DNA of 64,000 nucleotides. It comes from Alteromonas_F sp964429915. GTDB taxonomy: Bacteria; Pseudomonadota; Gammaproteobacteria; Enterobacterales; Alteromonadaceae. A model generated the notes under the pieces. It worked only from the letters and a program-made list of their open reading frames with translations, had not been told where the DNA came from and ran no database searches. This document shows positions 8,966 to 18,349 of this stretch, piece after piece. Position 1 is the stretch's first letter, and each line of letters starts with the position of its first letter. Where the stretch lies: assembly GCA_964429915.1 (NCBI GenBank), contig CAYSDZ010000012.1:27076-91075 (forward strand), given 5' to 3'. The position numbers and the translations under genes were made by a program.

Positions 8966-9841
8966 TTAACTTTGACCATTAACTCTCAACAAGCCTTCTT
9001 GTACGGCACTGGCAATGAGTTCACCGTTAACATTAAAAAATTGCCCCTTTACCAATCCCCTAGCATTTCCACTAAAAGGGCTGTCGATAGTAAACAACAG
9101 CCACTCATCAAACCTGAATGGACGATGAAACCACATTGCGTGATCAATAGTGGCAATGTTCAGATTTTTACTATTCGGGTTGATTTGATGTGCTTTTAAC
9201 GCTGTGGTTAAAAAATGATAATCTGACGCATAGGCCAAGGCTGAATGATGAAGGTGTAGCGTGTCTGATAGGCACTCGTTGATTCTCAACCAAATACCCC
9301 TTACTGGACTGTTTTTTTCGCCTTTTGCGTACTGCTCTGACGGAATAGAACGAATGTCAATGGGTTTATGATACGCAAGCGCTTTTCGAATCTTTGGAGG
9401 CAATGTGTCTACATTGTTTTCGTACTGCGCAATGTCGGGCTCTAAGTTTTCTGGCTTCGGTATATTTTTAGGTGCTACGGCATATTGATGCTCCATGCCG
9501 ACCTGCTCACTTTGAAAAGAGGCCGTCATGTAGAAAATATTTTTACCATTTTGTATGGCTTTCACCCGACGAGCTGAAAAGCTCCTACCGTCTCTGACAT
9601 TCTCAACATCATAGACAACAGGTTTAGTGGCGTCACCGGGAAGCAAAAAATAAGTATGAAAAGAGTGACATACTCTGTCTTCATCAACAGTCTGTGCAGC
9701 TGCATTGAGGGCTTGAGCTAACACCTGTCCACCAAAAATAGCTTTAAAGCCTAAATCCCAGCTTTGACCTCGGAATAGACCCTGTTCAATTTTTTCTAAT
9801 TGAAACAGATCTGATAACTGTGGTGTATTCGATCCTGTCAA
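8966..9841 (-). CDS. tesB: Acyl-CoA thioesterase II
   Basis: Hydrolyses acyl-CoA to free fatty acid and CoA in the cytosol. The 291 residues (E. coli TesB 286) form a double hotdog fold. The N-terminal half has FRGQSWDLGFKAIFGGQVLA, a TesB hallmark. The C-terminal half has ATIDHAMWFHRPF with the active-site aspartate, and the region FFNVNGELIASAVQEGLLR carries the conserved glutamine. It is a single gene on the minus strand, separated from rlmJ by about 50 bases and from msrC by the gap with the candidate sRNA. Confidence 0.94.
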   Translation of the reverse strand: MTGSNTPQLSDLFQLEKIEQGLFRGQSWDLGFKAIFGGQVLAQALNAAAQTVDEDRVCHSFHTYFLLPGDATKPVVYDVENVRDGRSFSARRVKAIQNGKNIFYMTASFQSEQVGMEHQYAVAPKNIPKPENLEPDIAQYENNVDTLPPKIRKALAYHKPIDIRSIPSEQYAKGEKNSPVRGIWLRINECLSDTLHLHHSALAYASDYHFLTTALKAHQINPNSKNLNIATIDHAMWFHRPFRFDEWLLFTIDSPFSGNARGLVKGQFFNVNGELIASAVQEGLLRVNGQS

Positions 9842-9892
9842 AATAACGCCTCTTTAAATATGTTGATAAGTCGAAGTGCATCAAGAAGTACA

Positions 9893-10729
9893 TCAATATA
9901 CCGACCACTCCCACTCTTCACCCATAGATGTTACCACGCTGGGTAGTAGGGTTTGCATGTTTTCTTTGAATTGCCAATACGGGTTAATGGCAATAATGGT
10001 TGAACCATACATTCCTTCATGCCGAGCGTTTTCTTTGAGTTGTAGCTGTAAAACAACAATTGGCTCACCGTCGGCTTGCTTGGCTAAAAAATGCTGTGTT
10101 AGCTGGTTTGCTGCTCTGGCTTTTCCTTTTGATCGTTCACCTAACTGAGGGAGCCATATAAGTACCTGACACGTGCCCCACTTTTTAACAAGCTGTTCAA
10201 CGGACGACTTAACATGATTATATTCTTCACGTTGCTCATAGGGCGGATCAATCAAGACTGCTCCACGTTTGATGTGAGGAGGAGTGAGACCAATTAGTCC
10301 TTCGAAAGCATCGCGCCGATGACACTGAATCGTAGCATGGCTAGTTACAGCAAATTGTTTCAGGCGCTTTTCAGCTTGCGGATGAAGTTCAAGACAGATC
10401 ATTTCATCTTGAGCTCGCATCAAGCTTGCAGCTATCGCAGGTGAACCGGGCAGTTTATTTTTAATTGCAAAGTCATTAGTTAGCTCTTTATAGGCTCGCA
10501 AATCTGCATGTTCATTATTTGAGGTCTCTCTAATCAGTGCTAAAACCCCGTGCTGCTTTTCTTGATTGAGTTCTTCATCGAGATCATACACGCCTTCTCC
10601 AGCGTGGGTATCGAAGAGGCAATAAGGCTTATTTTTCAAATTAAGATAACGAATCACCGATACCCATGCTAAATGCTTCAATACATCGCCATGGTTGCCT
10701 ACATGATATTTATGTTGATAGCTTAGCAA
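9893..10729 (-). CDS. rlmJ: 23S rRNA (adenine(2030)-N6)-methyltransferase
   Basis: Methylates A2030 of 23S rRNA using S-adenosylmethionine. The 278 residues match the E. coli RlmJ length (280). The N-terminus MLSYQHKYHVGNHGDVLKH is the family signature, DTHAGEGVYDL is the SAM-binding motif I region, and VLIDPPYEQREEY gives the DPPY catalytic motif of N6-adenine methyltransferases. It is monocistronic or upstream of tesB on the minus strand. Confidence 0.94.
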   Translation of the reverse strand: MLSYQHKYHVGNHGDVLKHLAWVSVIRYLNLKNKPYCLFDTHAGEGVYDLDEELNQEKQHGVLALIRETSNNEHADLRAYKELTNDFAIKNKLPGSPAIAASLMRAQDEMICLELHPQAEKRLKQFAVTSHATIQCHRRDAFEGLIGLTPPHIKRGAVLIDPPYEQREEYNHVKSSVEQLVKKWGTCQVLIWLPQLGERSKGKARAANQLTQHFLAKQADGEPIVVLQLQLKENARHEGMYGSTIIAINPYWQFKENMQTLLPSVVTSMGEEWEWSVY

Positions 10730-10741
10730 TTACACTACTCC

Positions 10742-10776
10742 TAAAAATAACAAAATCCCGCGTGAACGCGGGATTT
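10742..10776 (-). terminator. Intrinsic terminator of the S8 protease gene
   Basis: A perfect 10-bp stem AAATCCCGCG/CGCGGGATTT with a 4-base loop is followed on the minus strand by TTGTTATTTTTAG. It lies just after the protease stop and upstream of rlmJ. Confidence 0.85.
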
Positions 10777-10802
10777 GATTCAGCAAGCTTACCCTTTACT
10801 TT

Positions 10803-13800
10803 TTACCGTTTCCATACTCTTCGAACTAGAGTAAGCGGTAATAGCATTAATCCTAACCAACCTATAGCACCACCTCCAGAGGAGACAGGAGGAGTTGGAG
10901 GTTCTGGGATCTCGCTAGGCTCATCAGCTACATTATTTACCGCTACAGTAATCGTTGCAGGTGTAGATATATTACCTGAGGTATCAATAGCCACCACCTG
11001 CATTTCAATGTTTTGTAACCCCGCATCGAAATCAAGCACATCACTATTAGCAACTGTAATAACACCGGTTCTTGATACTTCGAGCGCTGTTGATGTTGAG
11101 GATTGAACGAAAATTTCTGAGATAGGACTGGTAATACCGTCAACATCACTTGCGGCTATCGTTCCAACTACAACGCCATTTGCTGTGTTTTCATCGACCG
11201 AGAAACTCTGATTGTCAATTGTCGGTGCGTTGTTGCCGTCAGCCGCAACAACGGTTGGACTAACACCATTTGCGTCCGCAAACAAGAAACCGCCCACACT
11301 TGCATTCAGTAAAGTCGCACTTTCCCCAGGAGCCAAAGAATCAACCGCTTCACCGCTCTCGTTAACGACACTTGGAACGCTCGCATTAGCGAAATTAAAC
11401 GTACCAACTAAGTCATCATCGTAAGCAGAACTGGGGTTAAATACAAACGCACTGTTTTCTATCCTAAATGCAATAGTGGCATTCACTGTACCCAAGTCAT
11501 CAGCCGTTAAACCGTAAGCACCCAAACAGCTTGGCATAGTGATTTGATTTGACCCCGGCTCGTGATCAGTGAAGAAAAAGCTCAAGTTAGACAAATCAGC
11601 GCCACCAAAGGGACTGACATAACTGACTGATTCAGCCGTAGGTTGACCAAACGCGGAAAAGTTGAGAGTTTGTAATGTTGCGTCAAACACGCCATCGCTA
11701 TCAACGTCAACATCCATAAAGAAACCAGCTTGATGCGTTAGCATAACAGGGTCGCGCATAGTGAGCGTTGTGAGTAAGCCAACGCCCGTGTCACAACTTG
11801 GGATTGCCACTAATTCGAGAGACGCAGCAACAATATCCAATGCTTCACTTTCGTCAATGCCGCTAAATAAGGTTGCAGGCATTAAACTCGTGTTTAATTC
11901 GCTGACACCCGTGTTAGTAATTTGTCTCTCCACACCCTCTTCTGTCACTTGCGCAGAAAAGCTAGCCTCAGGATAAGCAATGGGCAGTGAATGGTATACA
12001 AGTTGTAATGTCGAGTCGGCGTTACCGCTTTCTGTAAGAGTGAGTACGCCGTCGTACTCAGAAGACGTTAACAACTCGCTGCCTGCCTCGGTGATCACAT
12101 TATCAATATCTAATTCCCAATCAGGTAGCGAAGCTGGGTCAAATGTAGCTGTGACATCAAACCGTGCTGTTTGTCCTGCACCAACAGAAATAGACGCTGG
12201 ATACGATAGCGATAATGCTCCGCTTTCTGCATCATCACTGTATCGGGCCGTGTCTGCCAAAGTATACACTTTTGTTTCGTTAGAAAAGTTTTTGACGCTC
12301 ACCGTTTTGGTTATCGATTGCGAGCTGCTCAACGCCAAAGGACCAAATGAAAGCGCAGCCTGCTGCGTTTCTGAATCCCATGCGGCCGCATCAGACTGAG
12401 ACGCTTTTTCAACGTTAACCAGACCCGCTCCAATATAACTGATGGGGGCTAACACTGGTGAATCAGAAAGTGCCGGCGACTCTAAGAATACGTCAAGATT
12501 CGCGGTATTCATTAAGGTTGCTTTGAGTTCAAACGCACTTCTATTTGGGAAGACTTCTGTTAGCAAGGCTACAGAACCCGCTGTGATAGGACTCGAAAAT
12601 GAAGTGCCGTCGATCGGTGTTCTGCCGTCTCCAGTACCTACTTCTGCCGTTTCTATCGCCACGCCCGGCGCTGTGATTTCAGGCTTTAATCTACCGTCCA
12701 ATGAAGGACCACGAGAAGTAAAGTCAGCAATAGCGTCTGCTACCACTATATTTTCTGATGAAAAACGATACGCTAACGGTGTGGTCAGCAACCCTTCTTT
12801 TATACGATTGGCATTTTCTAACGATACCATCACAGAATTAATTGCCAAACCATCAGGTGCGGTGCCCGCCATATTAAAGGGGGCTTCACCTTCGTTATTG
12901 TTAGCGACAACAACGAAAGATGCGCCTGCGTTTTGCGCGTTAAGTACCTTAGTGGTAAAAGCACATTCTCCGCGGTCAATAATCGCGACGCTGTCAGTTA
13001 AGTCTTCCGTGTAGGGAACACAACCGGTTGCATTGGTTTCTGGTTCTGGATAAACGATGTTTGCTGAGCCGTCTATCAAAAACTCATTGTCAGGGTTGAA
13101 AGATGCAGTTGGGGCATCAATGTCCTCACCATCTAATGTAGCGCTTACTATACCTACGCCTGTCGTAGGGTGAGTCATAGCCCCTACAGACAAGGCATTA
13201 TTGGTGGTACTTGGCCCACCGACAATAAACGGGAAAGCACCGTCGTTACCCGCAGATATTGCTACAACGACGCCTAAATTGACGGCCGCATCAATTAATT
13301 CTGCAACCGCTCCGCCACGACTGGTTCCGTAATCGCCACCCAAGGACATATTAATAATATCGACACGATCAGAGATATCGCCGTCGCCATTAGGATCCAT
13401 AGCGGCTTCAAGTGCCGCTAATTGAGCCGCTCCAGAACAGTTTACGTCGCAAACGGTATAAATATAAATAGACGCATCCGGTGCCACACCCAATACAGAA
13501 TGGGTAACGTGGGTGCCGTGATTGTTGTTGTCCATGGGATCAGGGTCGCCATTGAAGAAGTCAAAGCCGCCAAGCACACTACCGATTGGCCACGCAGGAG
13601 TATCGGTTAAGTCTGCGATCGCTTCTTCAAACGCTTCTTGAGTACCTGGACCACCAATATCAGCGTGCGTGTAATCTAAACCCGAATCGAGTACAGCAAC
13701 TGTGACGCCCTGACCACTTGCAACTTGACCGGCGACTAACTGCGTGGCATTGATGTAAACGGCGCTATCTTCGATAGCAAGCTCACTGTCATAAACAGGA

Positions 13801-14210
13801 AGCACTGAATCTACGCCAATGAGCGCGCGTATTTTTGCGACATCCTCTTCACTGGCTTCAATAACTAAGCCTGCAACCAGTTTGTTTGTTTTAGAAGCAA
13901 TGGTAACATCCAATCCCATTGCTTCGATGCGGTTTGCAAGTTGGTCTAACGATGCATTTGTCCGCGCTAAAGTTTGATCGGGATTAATGATGGCGCTCTG
14001 AGTTGAGCTTAGTGTCGCACTAGCAAGAGACACTGCTTGCGTAGAAGAGGCTTTTACTAGCCACGTTGAAGAAGCGATACGATCTTTGTTAATTTGAAGG
14101 CTAAAATCTTGTGCGTTAGGCACAGTTCTAAACGAGGTTCTATCTGCTGCAACAGCAGATGAAGATGCTAGTGCAAGCATCAAAGCGCTAGTAATAATAT
14201 TTTTTTGCAT
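10803..14210 (-). CDS. Secreted subtilisin-like S8 serine protease with PA, cadherin-like and GlyGly-CTERM regions
   Basis: Exported protease of 1135 residues. A signal peptide covers residues 1-22 (ends SSSAVAA) and an inhibitor I9-like propeptide about 35-140. The subtilase catalytic triad is Asp175 (AVLDSGLDY), His231 (NNNHGTHVTHSV) and Ser537 (DGTSFSSP). A PA domain is inserted between His and Ser at about 380-480 (NAQNAGASFVVVANN). Fn3/Ig-like beta regions follow, then a cadherin-like repeat near residue 1000 (NQSFSVDENTANGVVVGT). The C-terminus has a Pro/Ser-rich linker, GGGAIGWLGLMLLPL and a basic end, a GlyGly-CTERM tail normally processed by rhombosortase after type II secretion; neither gene is in the window. 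His-Val-Thr-His replaces the usual His-Val-Ala-Gly after the catalytic His. Confidence 0.9.
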   Translation of the reverse strand: MQKNIITSALMLALASSSAVAADRTSFRTVPNAQDFSLQINKDRIASSTWLVKASSTQAVSLASATLSSTQSAIINPDQTLARTNASLDQLANRIEAMGLDVTIASKTNKLVAGLVIEASEEDVAKIRALIGVDSVLPVYDSELAIEDSAVYINATQLVAGQVASGQGVTVAVLDSGLDYTHADIGGPGTQEAFEEAIADLTDTPAWPIGSVLGGFDFFNGDPDPMDNNNHGTHVTHSVLGVAPDASIYIYTVCDVNCSGAAQLAALEAAMDPNGDGDISDRVDIINMSLGGDYGTSRGGAVAELIDAAVNLGVVVAISAGNDGAFPFIVGGPSTTNNALSVGAMTHPTTGVGIVSATLDGEDIDAPTASFNPDNEFLIDGSANIVYPEPETNATGCVPYTEDLTDSVAIIDRGECAFTTKVLNAQNAGASFVVVANNNEGEAPFNMAGTAPDGLAINSVMVSLENANRIKEGLLTTPLAYRFSSENIVVADAIADFTSRGPSLDGRLKPEITAPGVAIETAEVGTGDGRTPIDGTSFSSPITAGSVALLTEVFPNRSAFELKATLMNTANLDVFLESPALSDSPVLAPISYIGAGLVNVEKASQSDAAAWDSETQQAALSFGPLALSSSQSITKTVSVKNFSNETKVYTLADTARYSDDAESGALSLSYPASISVGAGQTARFDVTATFDPASLPDWELDIDNVITEAGSELLTSSEYDGVLTLTESGNADSTLQLVYHSLPIAYPEASFSAQVTEEGVERQITNTGVSELNTSLMPATLFSGIDESEALDIVAASLELVAIPSCDTGVGLLTTLTMRDPVMLTHQAGFFMDVDVDSDGVFDATLQTLNFSAFGQPTAESVSYVSPFGGADLSNLSFFFTDHEPGSNQITMPSCLGAYGLTADDLGTVNATIAFRIENSAFVFNPSSAYDDDLVGTFNFANASVPSVVNESGEAVDSLAPGESATLLNASVGGFLFADANGVSPTVVAADGNNAPTIDNQSFSVDENTANGVVVGTIAASDVDGITSPISEIFVQSSTSTALEVSRTGVITVANSDVLDFDAGLQNIEMQVVAIDTSGNISTPATITVAVNNVADEPSEIPEPPTPPVSSGGGAIGWLGLMLLPLTLVRRVWKR

Positions 14211-14220
14211 AAATTTGTTC

Positions 14221-14240
14221 TATTGCGGTAACCCGCAATA
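14221..14240 (-). promoter_or_regulatory. Perfect hairpin in the S8 protease leader, at the ribosome-binding region
   Basis: TATTGCGG/CCGCAATA pair perfectly across a 4-base loop. On the transcript, only about 10 bases (GAACAAATTT) separate the hairpin from the ATG at 14210, and no Shine-Dalgarno sequence is visible there. The hairpin therefore sits where the ribosome must load, which suggests translational control. Confidence 0.5.
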
Positions 14241-14270
14241 CCCTGGATTAGTTGTTTTTGTTTAATTATG

Positions 14271-14309
14271 ACGAATTGTCTTTCGTCTGTCATTATAGAC
14301 GACAATTCG
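14271..14309 (-). promoter_or_regulatory. Palindrome enclosing a consensus -10 box, probable S8 protease promoter/operator
   Basis: Outer arms CGAATTGTC/GACAATTCG and inner arms CGTCT/AGACG enclose TATAAT read on the minus strand (14297 to 14292), about 80 bases upstream of the protease ATG. The -35 match is poor, as expected if an activator is needed or a regulator binds the palindrome. No T-run follows the stem, so it is not an intrinsic terminator for the upstream operon. Confidence 0.45.
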
Positions 14310-14466
14310 CAAAGTGTTTTTTATCAAACCACTTTACCGCGTAATTTAATATTACATTGCTTAATTTGCAGCCTACTTTAGAAAATGTGATAAAAAAAGA
14401 ATAAATACTACCGTCAAAACTTGGTAACACTTGCCCAATTACCGCATGTGTATGCGAACATGAAAC

Positions 14467-15303
14467 TTATCGTTTTAGCATGGAGGCAGGCAAATACCTT
14501 AGTGAGAAATATGCTTTTGAATGGCAAGAACTATGCTCCTCTTTAAAGTCTGGATTTAGCGTAAAGACCCCCTCCTTGTTTTCCGAAAAATGTTCATGTA
14601 CTAAAAAATGTTCACAAGGCAAGCTCGATAAAACACCCTCTATATTGGGTTTGCTTGATAAGCCATTACTTTTCTGTAAAAAAACAATGAACCCAGCTCG
14701 TACAAGTTCTTTAATATCTTTTTTGGTTTGCTTGGTATTGTTTTTTGTCCCAATAAAATAACTAATTCCTATTGAATCTTGGGTTTTATGTTTCCAGTCA
14801 AACAACAGCTTAATTATTTCTCTCCGCATTCGCTCAGGCATGTAAGCACTGGTTAGTTCAGTCGGTAAATACCATCCTTCAATATTTACCCAGTCCACTA
14901 TTCCGTTTAATTGAAGAGTCGATTTAAGAATAGTATTTTCTGTTAATGTATTTTTTAAAACAGTTAACGCTTGTTCAGGATGTTTTTCTAACAATGCGTA
15001 ATAGTTGTCAGGCAAATATAAACCTATCCAGTACGTAAAAAGCTGCGCTTCGGGTACTGCGAATAATGACGCAAGAGGTGGCTTATCAAATAAAATTGTA
15101 CTTCCGTATTTTGTCCATTGAATGACGATACTAGTGTACCCTGCCTCGTGTGCATTCCTTAATTCGGTGCTCCATTGGTCAGCTGTAAAACTAGCATCGC
15201 GAAGTTGAGGCTGATAAAACAAGGTTTTAGACTCAGCATTAAAGCAAACTGAGAGAAAACAAGTTAAAAACGAAACAACGAAAAAAGTTCGTTTAAAATT
15301 CAT
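14467..15303 (-). CDS. Exported DUF4434/YbcH-like protein of the Nfr operon
   Basis: 278 residues with a signal peptide at 1-26 (hydrophobic core FFVVSFLTCFLSVCF). The mature part looks like a TIM-barrel glycosidase-like protein of the DUF4434 type: it opens TLFYQPQLRDASFTADQW, then AGYTSIVIQWTKYG, and NIEGWYLPTEL in the middle. In E. coli the nfrB-nfrA pair is followed by ybcH, and this gene holds the same place, overlapping nfrA by 11 bases. A periplasmic role in trimming or passing the exported glycan is an inference. Family assignment is from memory of the neighbourhood and motifs, not a search. Confidence 0.65.
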   Translation of the reverse strand: MNFKRTFFVVSFLTCFLSVCFNAESKTLFYQPQLRDASFTADQWSTELRNAHEAGYTSIVIQWTKYGSTILFDKPPLASLFAVPEAQLFTYWIGLYLPDNYYALLEKHPEQALTVLKNTLTENTILKSTLQLNGIVDWVNIEGWYLPTELTSAYMPERMRREIIKLLFDWKHKTQDSIGISYFIGTKNNTKQTKKDIKELVRAGFIVFLQKSNGLSSKPNIEGVLSSLPCEHFLVHEHFSENKEGVFTLNPDFKEEHSSCHSKAYFSLRYLPASMLKR

Positions 15304-18300
15304 AACTTAGAATAACGAAAAGCCCTTGACTGTCTTGACTTAAATCTCCACTTACATTTACGCGATACTCCAAGCTCGCTGAGATTTTGTCAAGCCTTGA
15401 GTCAAGCTCTGATTCTACAAAGTAATGTTCAAATCGAAGCCCTGCGCCTAAGGCAAATTCGCTAAAACTATGTTGTCCATCAAACGCAATTTCTGATTTC
15501 CTATAATCGTAGCGTGCTAAGCCGTAATACCTGAGTGTTTGAAAATAGGTATCAGATATGTTTTGAACAAAACCATGATCATATTGCACCAAACCAAACG
15601 CTTGATTGGATTCGTAGAGATAGAAGAAGTCGTAAAATAATGTTCTTTCCCACCAATTTTCTTGCGCACGCCAATCTCGTCGCCACTCATTTTTATTTAG
15701 AGCATCACCCGTGCCGCGTACAAATCCCTCCCAACCATTGTCGCCGTTTAGAAATTTTTGAACACCAGTAGAAAAACGGAAATTGTTATTTTGAAGCGGC
15801 TTATAAGTAATACCAATCTCTTGAGTGGTTTGAGAGAAAAAATCACTGTCCGACCCATTACCAATAATCTGTCCATAAATCGAGAAGCCATCATTTACGG
15901 AAGTAAAAAAGTATTCGACGCGAGCCGCTACGGCGTTAGTAGGTAAATTATCGTTAACGCTACCGTCCTCGTTCACAAAAAACACATCACCTAAAATGGC
16001 CCCTGTTCCATAGGTTGAACTTAGTGTTACCTTTAAATGCTCCGCAGTATTTGAATAAAGTCGTCTTAATCGCCAATAATCATCTGAGTGCAATGGCTCA
16101 ACCCAATTTTTGAGCTGAAAACTTAGAGTTAAGTACCGCTGTACATCATCATACAGACCTTGCTCTTCGGCGAGGTAAGCCATCTGCTCATATACCTCAG
16201 CAGGTAACGAAGATGTCGCTTGTTCAAGCTCTTGAAAAATAGCGTAAGATTCATTCGGATCAATATTGATAAGTGCGTATGCGAGCGCAAGTTTAGCTTC
16301 TTGATTACTAGGTTCTAAGGCTAGTGCAGATTGTAAAGCTGAGATGGATTCACTGTCCCTACCGAGTGAGCGGTAAATATTGGCTTGCCTAAGCCAACGT
16401 ATAGCAGTGAAAGAGCCAAGCGCTTTAAATTGTTCCCGAGCTGCGTCAAGGGCTAATTCGTGCGAGTCCAGTGCAATCAGAGACTCAATTTTTACGTCTT
16501 GAGTTGTGGGCTTCGGATCTTTAATTTGATTGACTAAAGACAATGCCTGAGTAAATGATTTATTGTCAAAATAAAGCTGAGCTAGCGTTGCCTTTAAACT
16601 AGGTTCATTTTCAAGCCCTTTACTTTTAATAAACTGTTCTAATTCCGACGTCCGGCCTTGCTTAACTAAAACATTGATAATTGAATTTATCGAATCAGAC
16701 GTTGATTCAATGTTATCTAACTGACTAAATGCATCTAATGCCAGATTAAGATTATTCTTTGATTCATAGCATAGGCCTAAGCTATATAAAGACGCTTTAG
16801 ATAAAGGAGCGTCCATTGAAAGAAGCAAGGGGACCGCTTCGTCGCATTTATCTGCTAGCCTAAATAACTCGGCGAGCTCTTGTAAGTTTCCCCAAGATTT
16901 TATTTCCGAAAGCAAAGCAGTGTTTGCGACTAAGTCATTGGGTTCCAACAACGTTAGCAAGCTGGTTTTAGAGGTATCCAACATGGGTTGACGATGTAGT
17001 GCTGCATTTATTAAAAGCGTTTTTGCCGCATCAAGTTCCTTTGCTTGTATAAGTATATAAGTTAGTTTTTCTAGGTTCTCAGCCGTTGACGATTGCTCGT
17101 ATAACTTTTTTGCTGCAAGCGAAGCGTTGCCCCACTGCTCTAATTCAGCATGAACCGTAACCAAAGCGGTAAGCTCGCGGTCATTAGCGGATTGAACATT
17201 AATGCTATTTATAATTGCAGTGTATCTTTTTGCGGCAATATCTTTTGAAAGCGCAATAGCATTTAATTCGTCGGCAAGAGAGGTTCGCTGGCTAGCGATA
17301 GCTCTTGCCTCATTCGCACTTAGCAAACGATTTGCGTACGTTTGCCAATCATTAACTTTTTTCCTTGAGAGCAAACATGTTTTGAAAATATCAGCGGCTT
17401 CCTTTTCTTTTCTGAATTGAAGAAAAACAGCGATTTGATCAGAGCAAGAAAACGGATCGGTTTTAACAAAAGCTAATGCTTTATTATCCTTTTGTTGAAT
17501 TAGCAAAGATAAAAATTGTCTTTTCTCATCATTTGCTAGTTTGCGCTTATCAGACAGCCAAACATACCCTAATATTGCTTTTTCATTTTCGCGTTCTCCG
17601 ATTTTTTTCTGAATAAACGCTTTTACCGCCTTTTGCGCGATTTTATCGTTTTTAAGCGTAGAAAGCCGCGAAAATGAATCAACATTATTTCCATTCAAGC
17701 TAAGCTCAATAAAAATATCTGTCATCACATTACTGGCAGAATCTTGGTTTGTTAAATACAAAGCCTGTGCTGCATCAATTTTTCCAAGCTCAACGTAAGC
17801 AAACATCACTTTTTCTTTAATGTTTATGAGGTTGCTCAGTAATGTCTGATTTTGTTCGTAGGCTCGAATAACGTAGAAATATTGATTGCTTCCTACGAAT
17901 CGATCGATAAATTTCTCAACATAAGTACCTTTATCAACCGTAACAATATTATCTTGGTCCATTAACAGAGAGAGTAAGGTAAAACGCTCCTCTGGATCGT
18001 CGCTTCGTAAAACGCGCTCCACCCAATCTGCAAGTAAAGGCTCTCTGTTGTCACTTGACAATATTAGGCTAAGGGAATCATTTAACTTTCCTAGTGCCAA
18101 CGTGAGATTTATCTCAAAACGCTGATAAGGTGCATAATCAGGCGCATACTCTCTCGCTTTTTTGACTTCAGCCAAAGCCAGTGTATATTTTCCTTGAGCC
18201 TCGTACTGATAAGCTTTATCGATAAACGGATAAGACGAAAATTCTTGATAGTCCGATAGTTTATTTTTCTGTATCAGCTTGTCGGCAGTTTGCGCTAAAG

Positions 18301-18349
18301 CAGAAACAGCAAATACACTCCACAAAATGAAACAAATTATTGCCTTCAT
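15293..18349 (-). CDS. nfrA: NfrA-like outer-membrane TPR/beta-barrel glycan exporter
   Basis: 1018 residues: signal peptide (1-19, ending AVSALA), then a long array of TPR-type helical repeats (about 30-750, for example QYEAQGKYTLALAEVKKARE and ALQSALALEPSNQEAKLALA), and a C-terminal beta-barrel of about 250 residues ending in an aromatic (GLFVILSYEF), typical of outer-membrane proteins. This is the architecture of E. coli NfrA, the phage N4 receptor, which with NfrB makes a c-di-GMP-dependent secreted polysaccharide. It overlaps the nfrB stop by 4 bases (ATGA). The sugar it exports cannot be read here. Confidence 0.8.
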   Translation of the reverse strand: MKAIICFILWSVFAVSALAQTADKLIQKNKLSDYQEFSSYPFIDKAYQYEAQGKYTLALAEVKKAREYAPDYAPYQRFEINLTLALGKLNDSLSLILSSDNREPLLADWVERVLRSDDPEERFTLLSLLMDQDNIVTVDKGTYVEKFIDRFVGSNQYFYVIRAYEQNQTLLSNLINIKEKVMFAYVELGKIDAAQALYLTNQDSASNVMTDIFIELSLNGNNVDSFSRLSTLKNDKIAQKAVKAFIQKKIGERENEKAILGYVWLSDKRKLANDEKRQFLSLLIQQKDNKALAFVKTDPFSCSDQIAVFLQFRKEKEAADIFKTCLLSRKKVNDWQTYANRLLSANEARAIASQRTSLADELNAIALSKDIAAKRYTAIINSINVQSANDRELTALVTVHAELEQWGNASLAAKKLYEQSSTAENLEKLTYILIQAKELDAAKTLLINAALHRQPMLDTSKTSLLTLLEPNDLVANTALLSEIKSWGNLQELAELFRLADKCDEAVPLLLSMDAPLSKASLYSLGLCYESKNNLNLALDAFSQLDNIESTSDSINSIINVLVKQGRTSELEQFIKSKGLENEPSLKATLAQLYFDNKSFTQALSLVNQIKDPKPTTQDVKIESLIALDSHELALDAAREQFKALGSFTAIRWLRQANIYRSLGRDSESISALQSALALEPSNQEAKLALAYALINIDPNESYAIFQELEQATSSLPAEVYEQMAYLAEEQGLYDDVQRYLTLSFQLKNWVEPLHSDDYWRLRRLYSNTAEHLKVTLSSTYGTGAILGDVFFVNEDGSVNDNLPTNAVAARVEYFFTSVNDGFSIYGQIIGNGSDSDFFSQTTQEIGITYKPLQNNNFRFSTGVQKFLNGDNGWEGFVRGTGDALNKNEWRRDWRAQENWWERTLFYDFFYLYESNQAFGLVQYDHGFVQNISDTYFQTLRYYGLARYDYRKSEIAFDGQHSFSEFALGAGLRFEHYFVESELDSRLDKISASLEYRVNVSGDLSQDSQGLFVILSYEF

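Noticed and set aside
10666..14210. Several plus-strand open frames of 70-190 codons across the S8 protease gene
   Set aside because: They are antisense to a gene with intact catalytic motifs, lack ribosome sites and have no recognisable domains.
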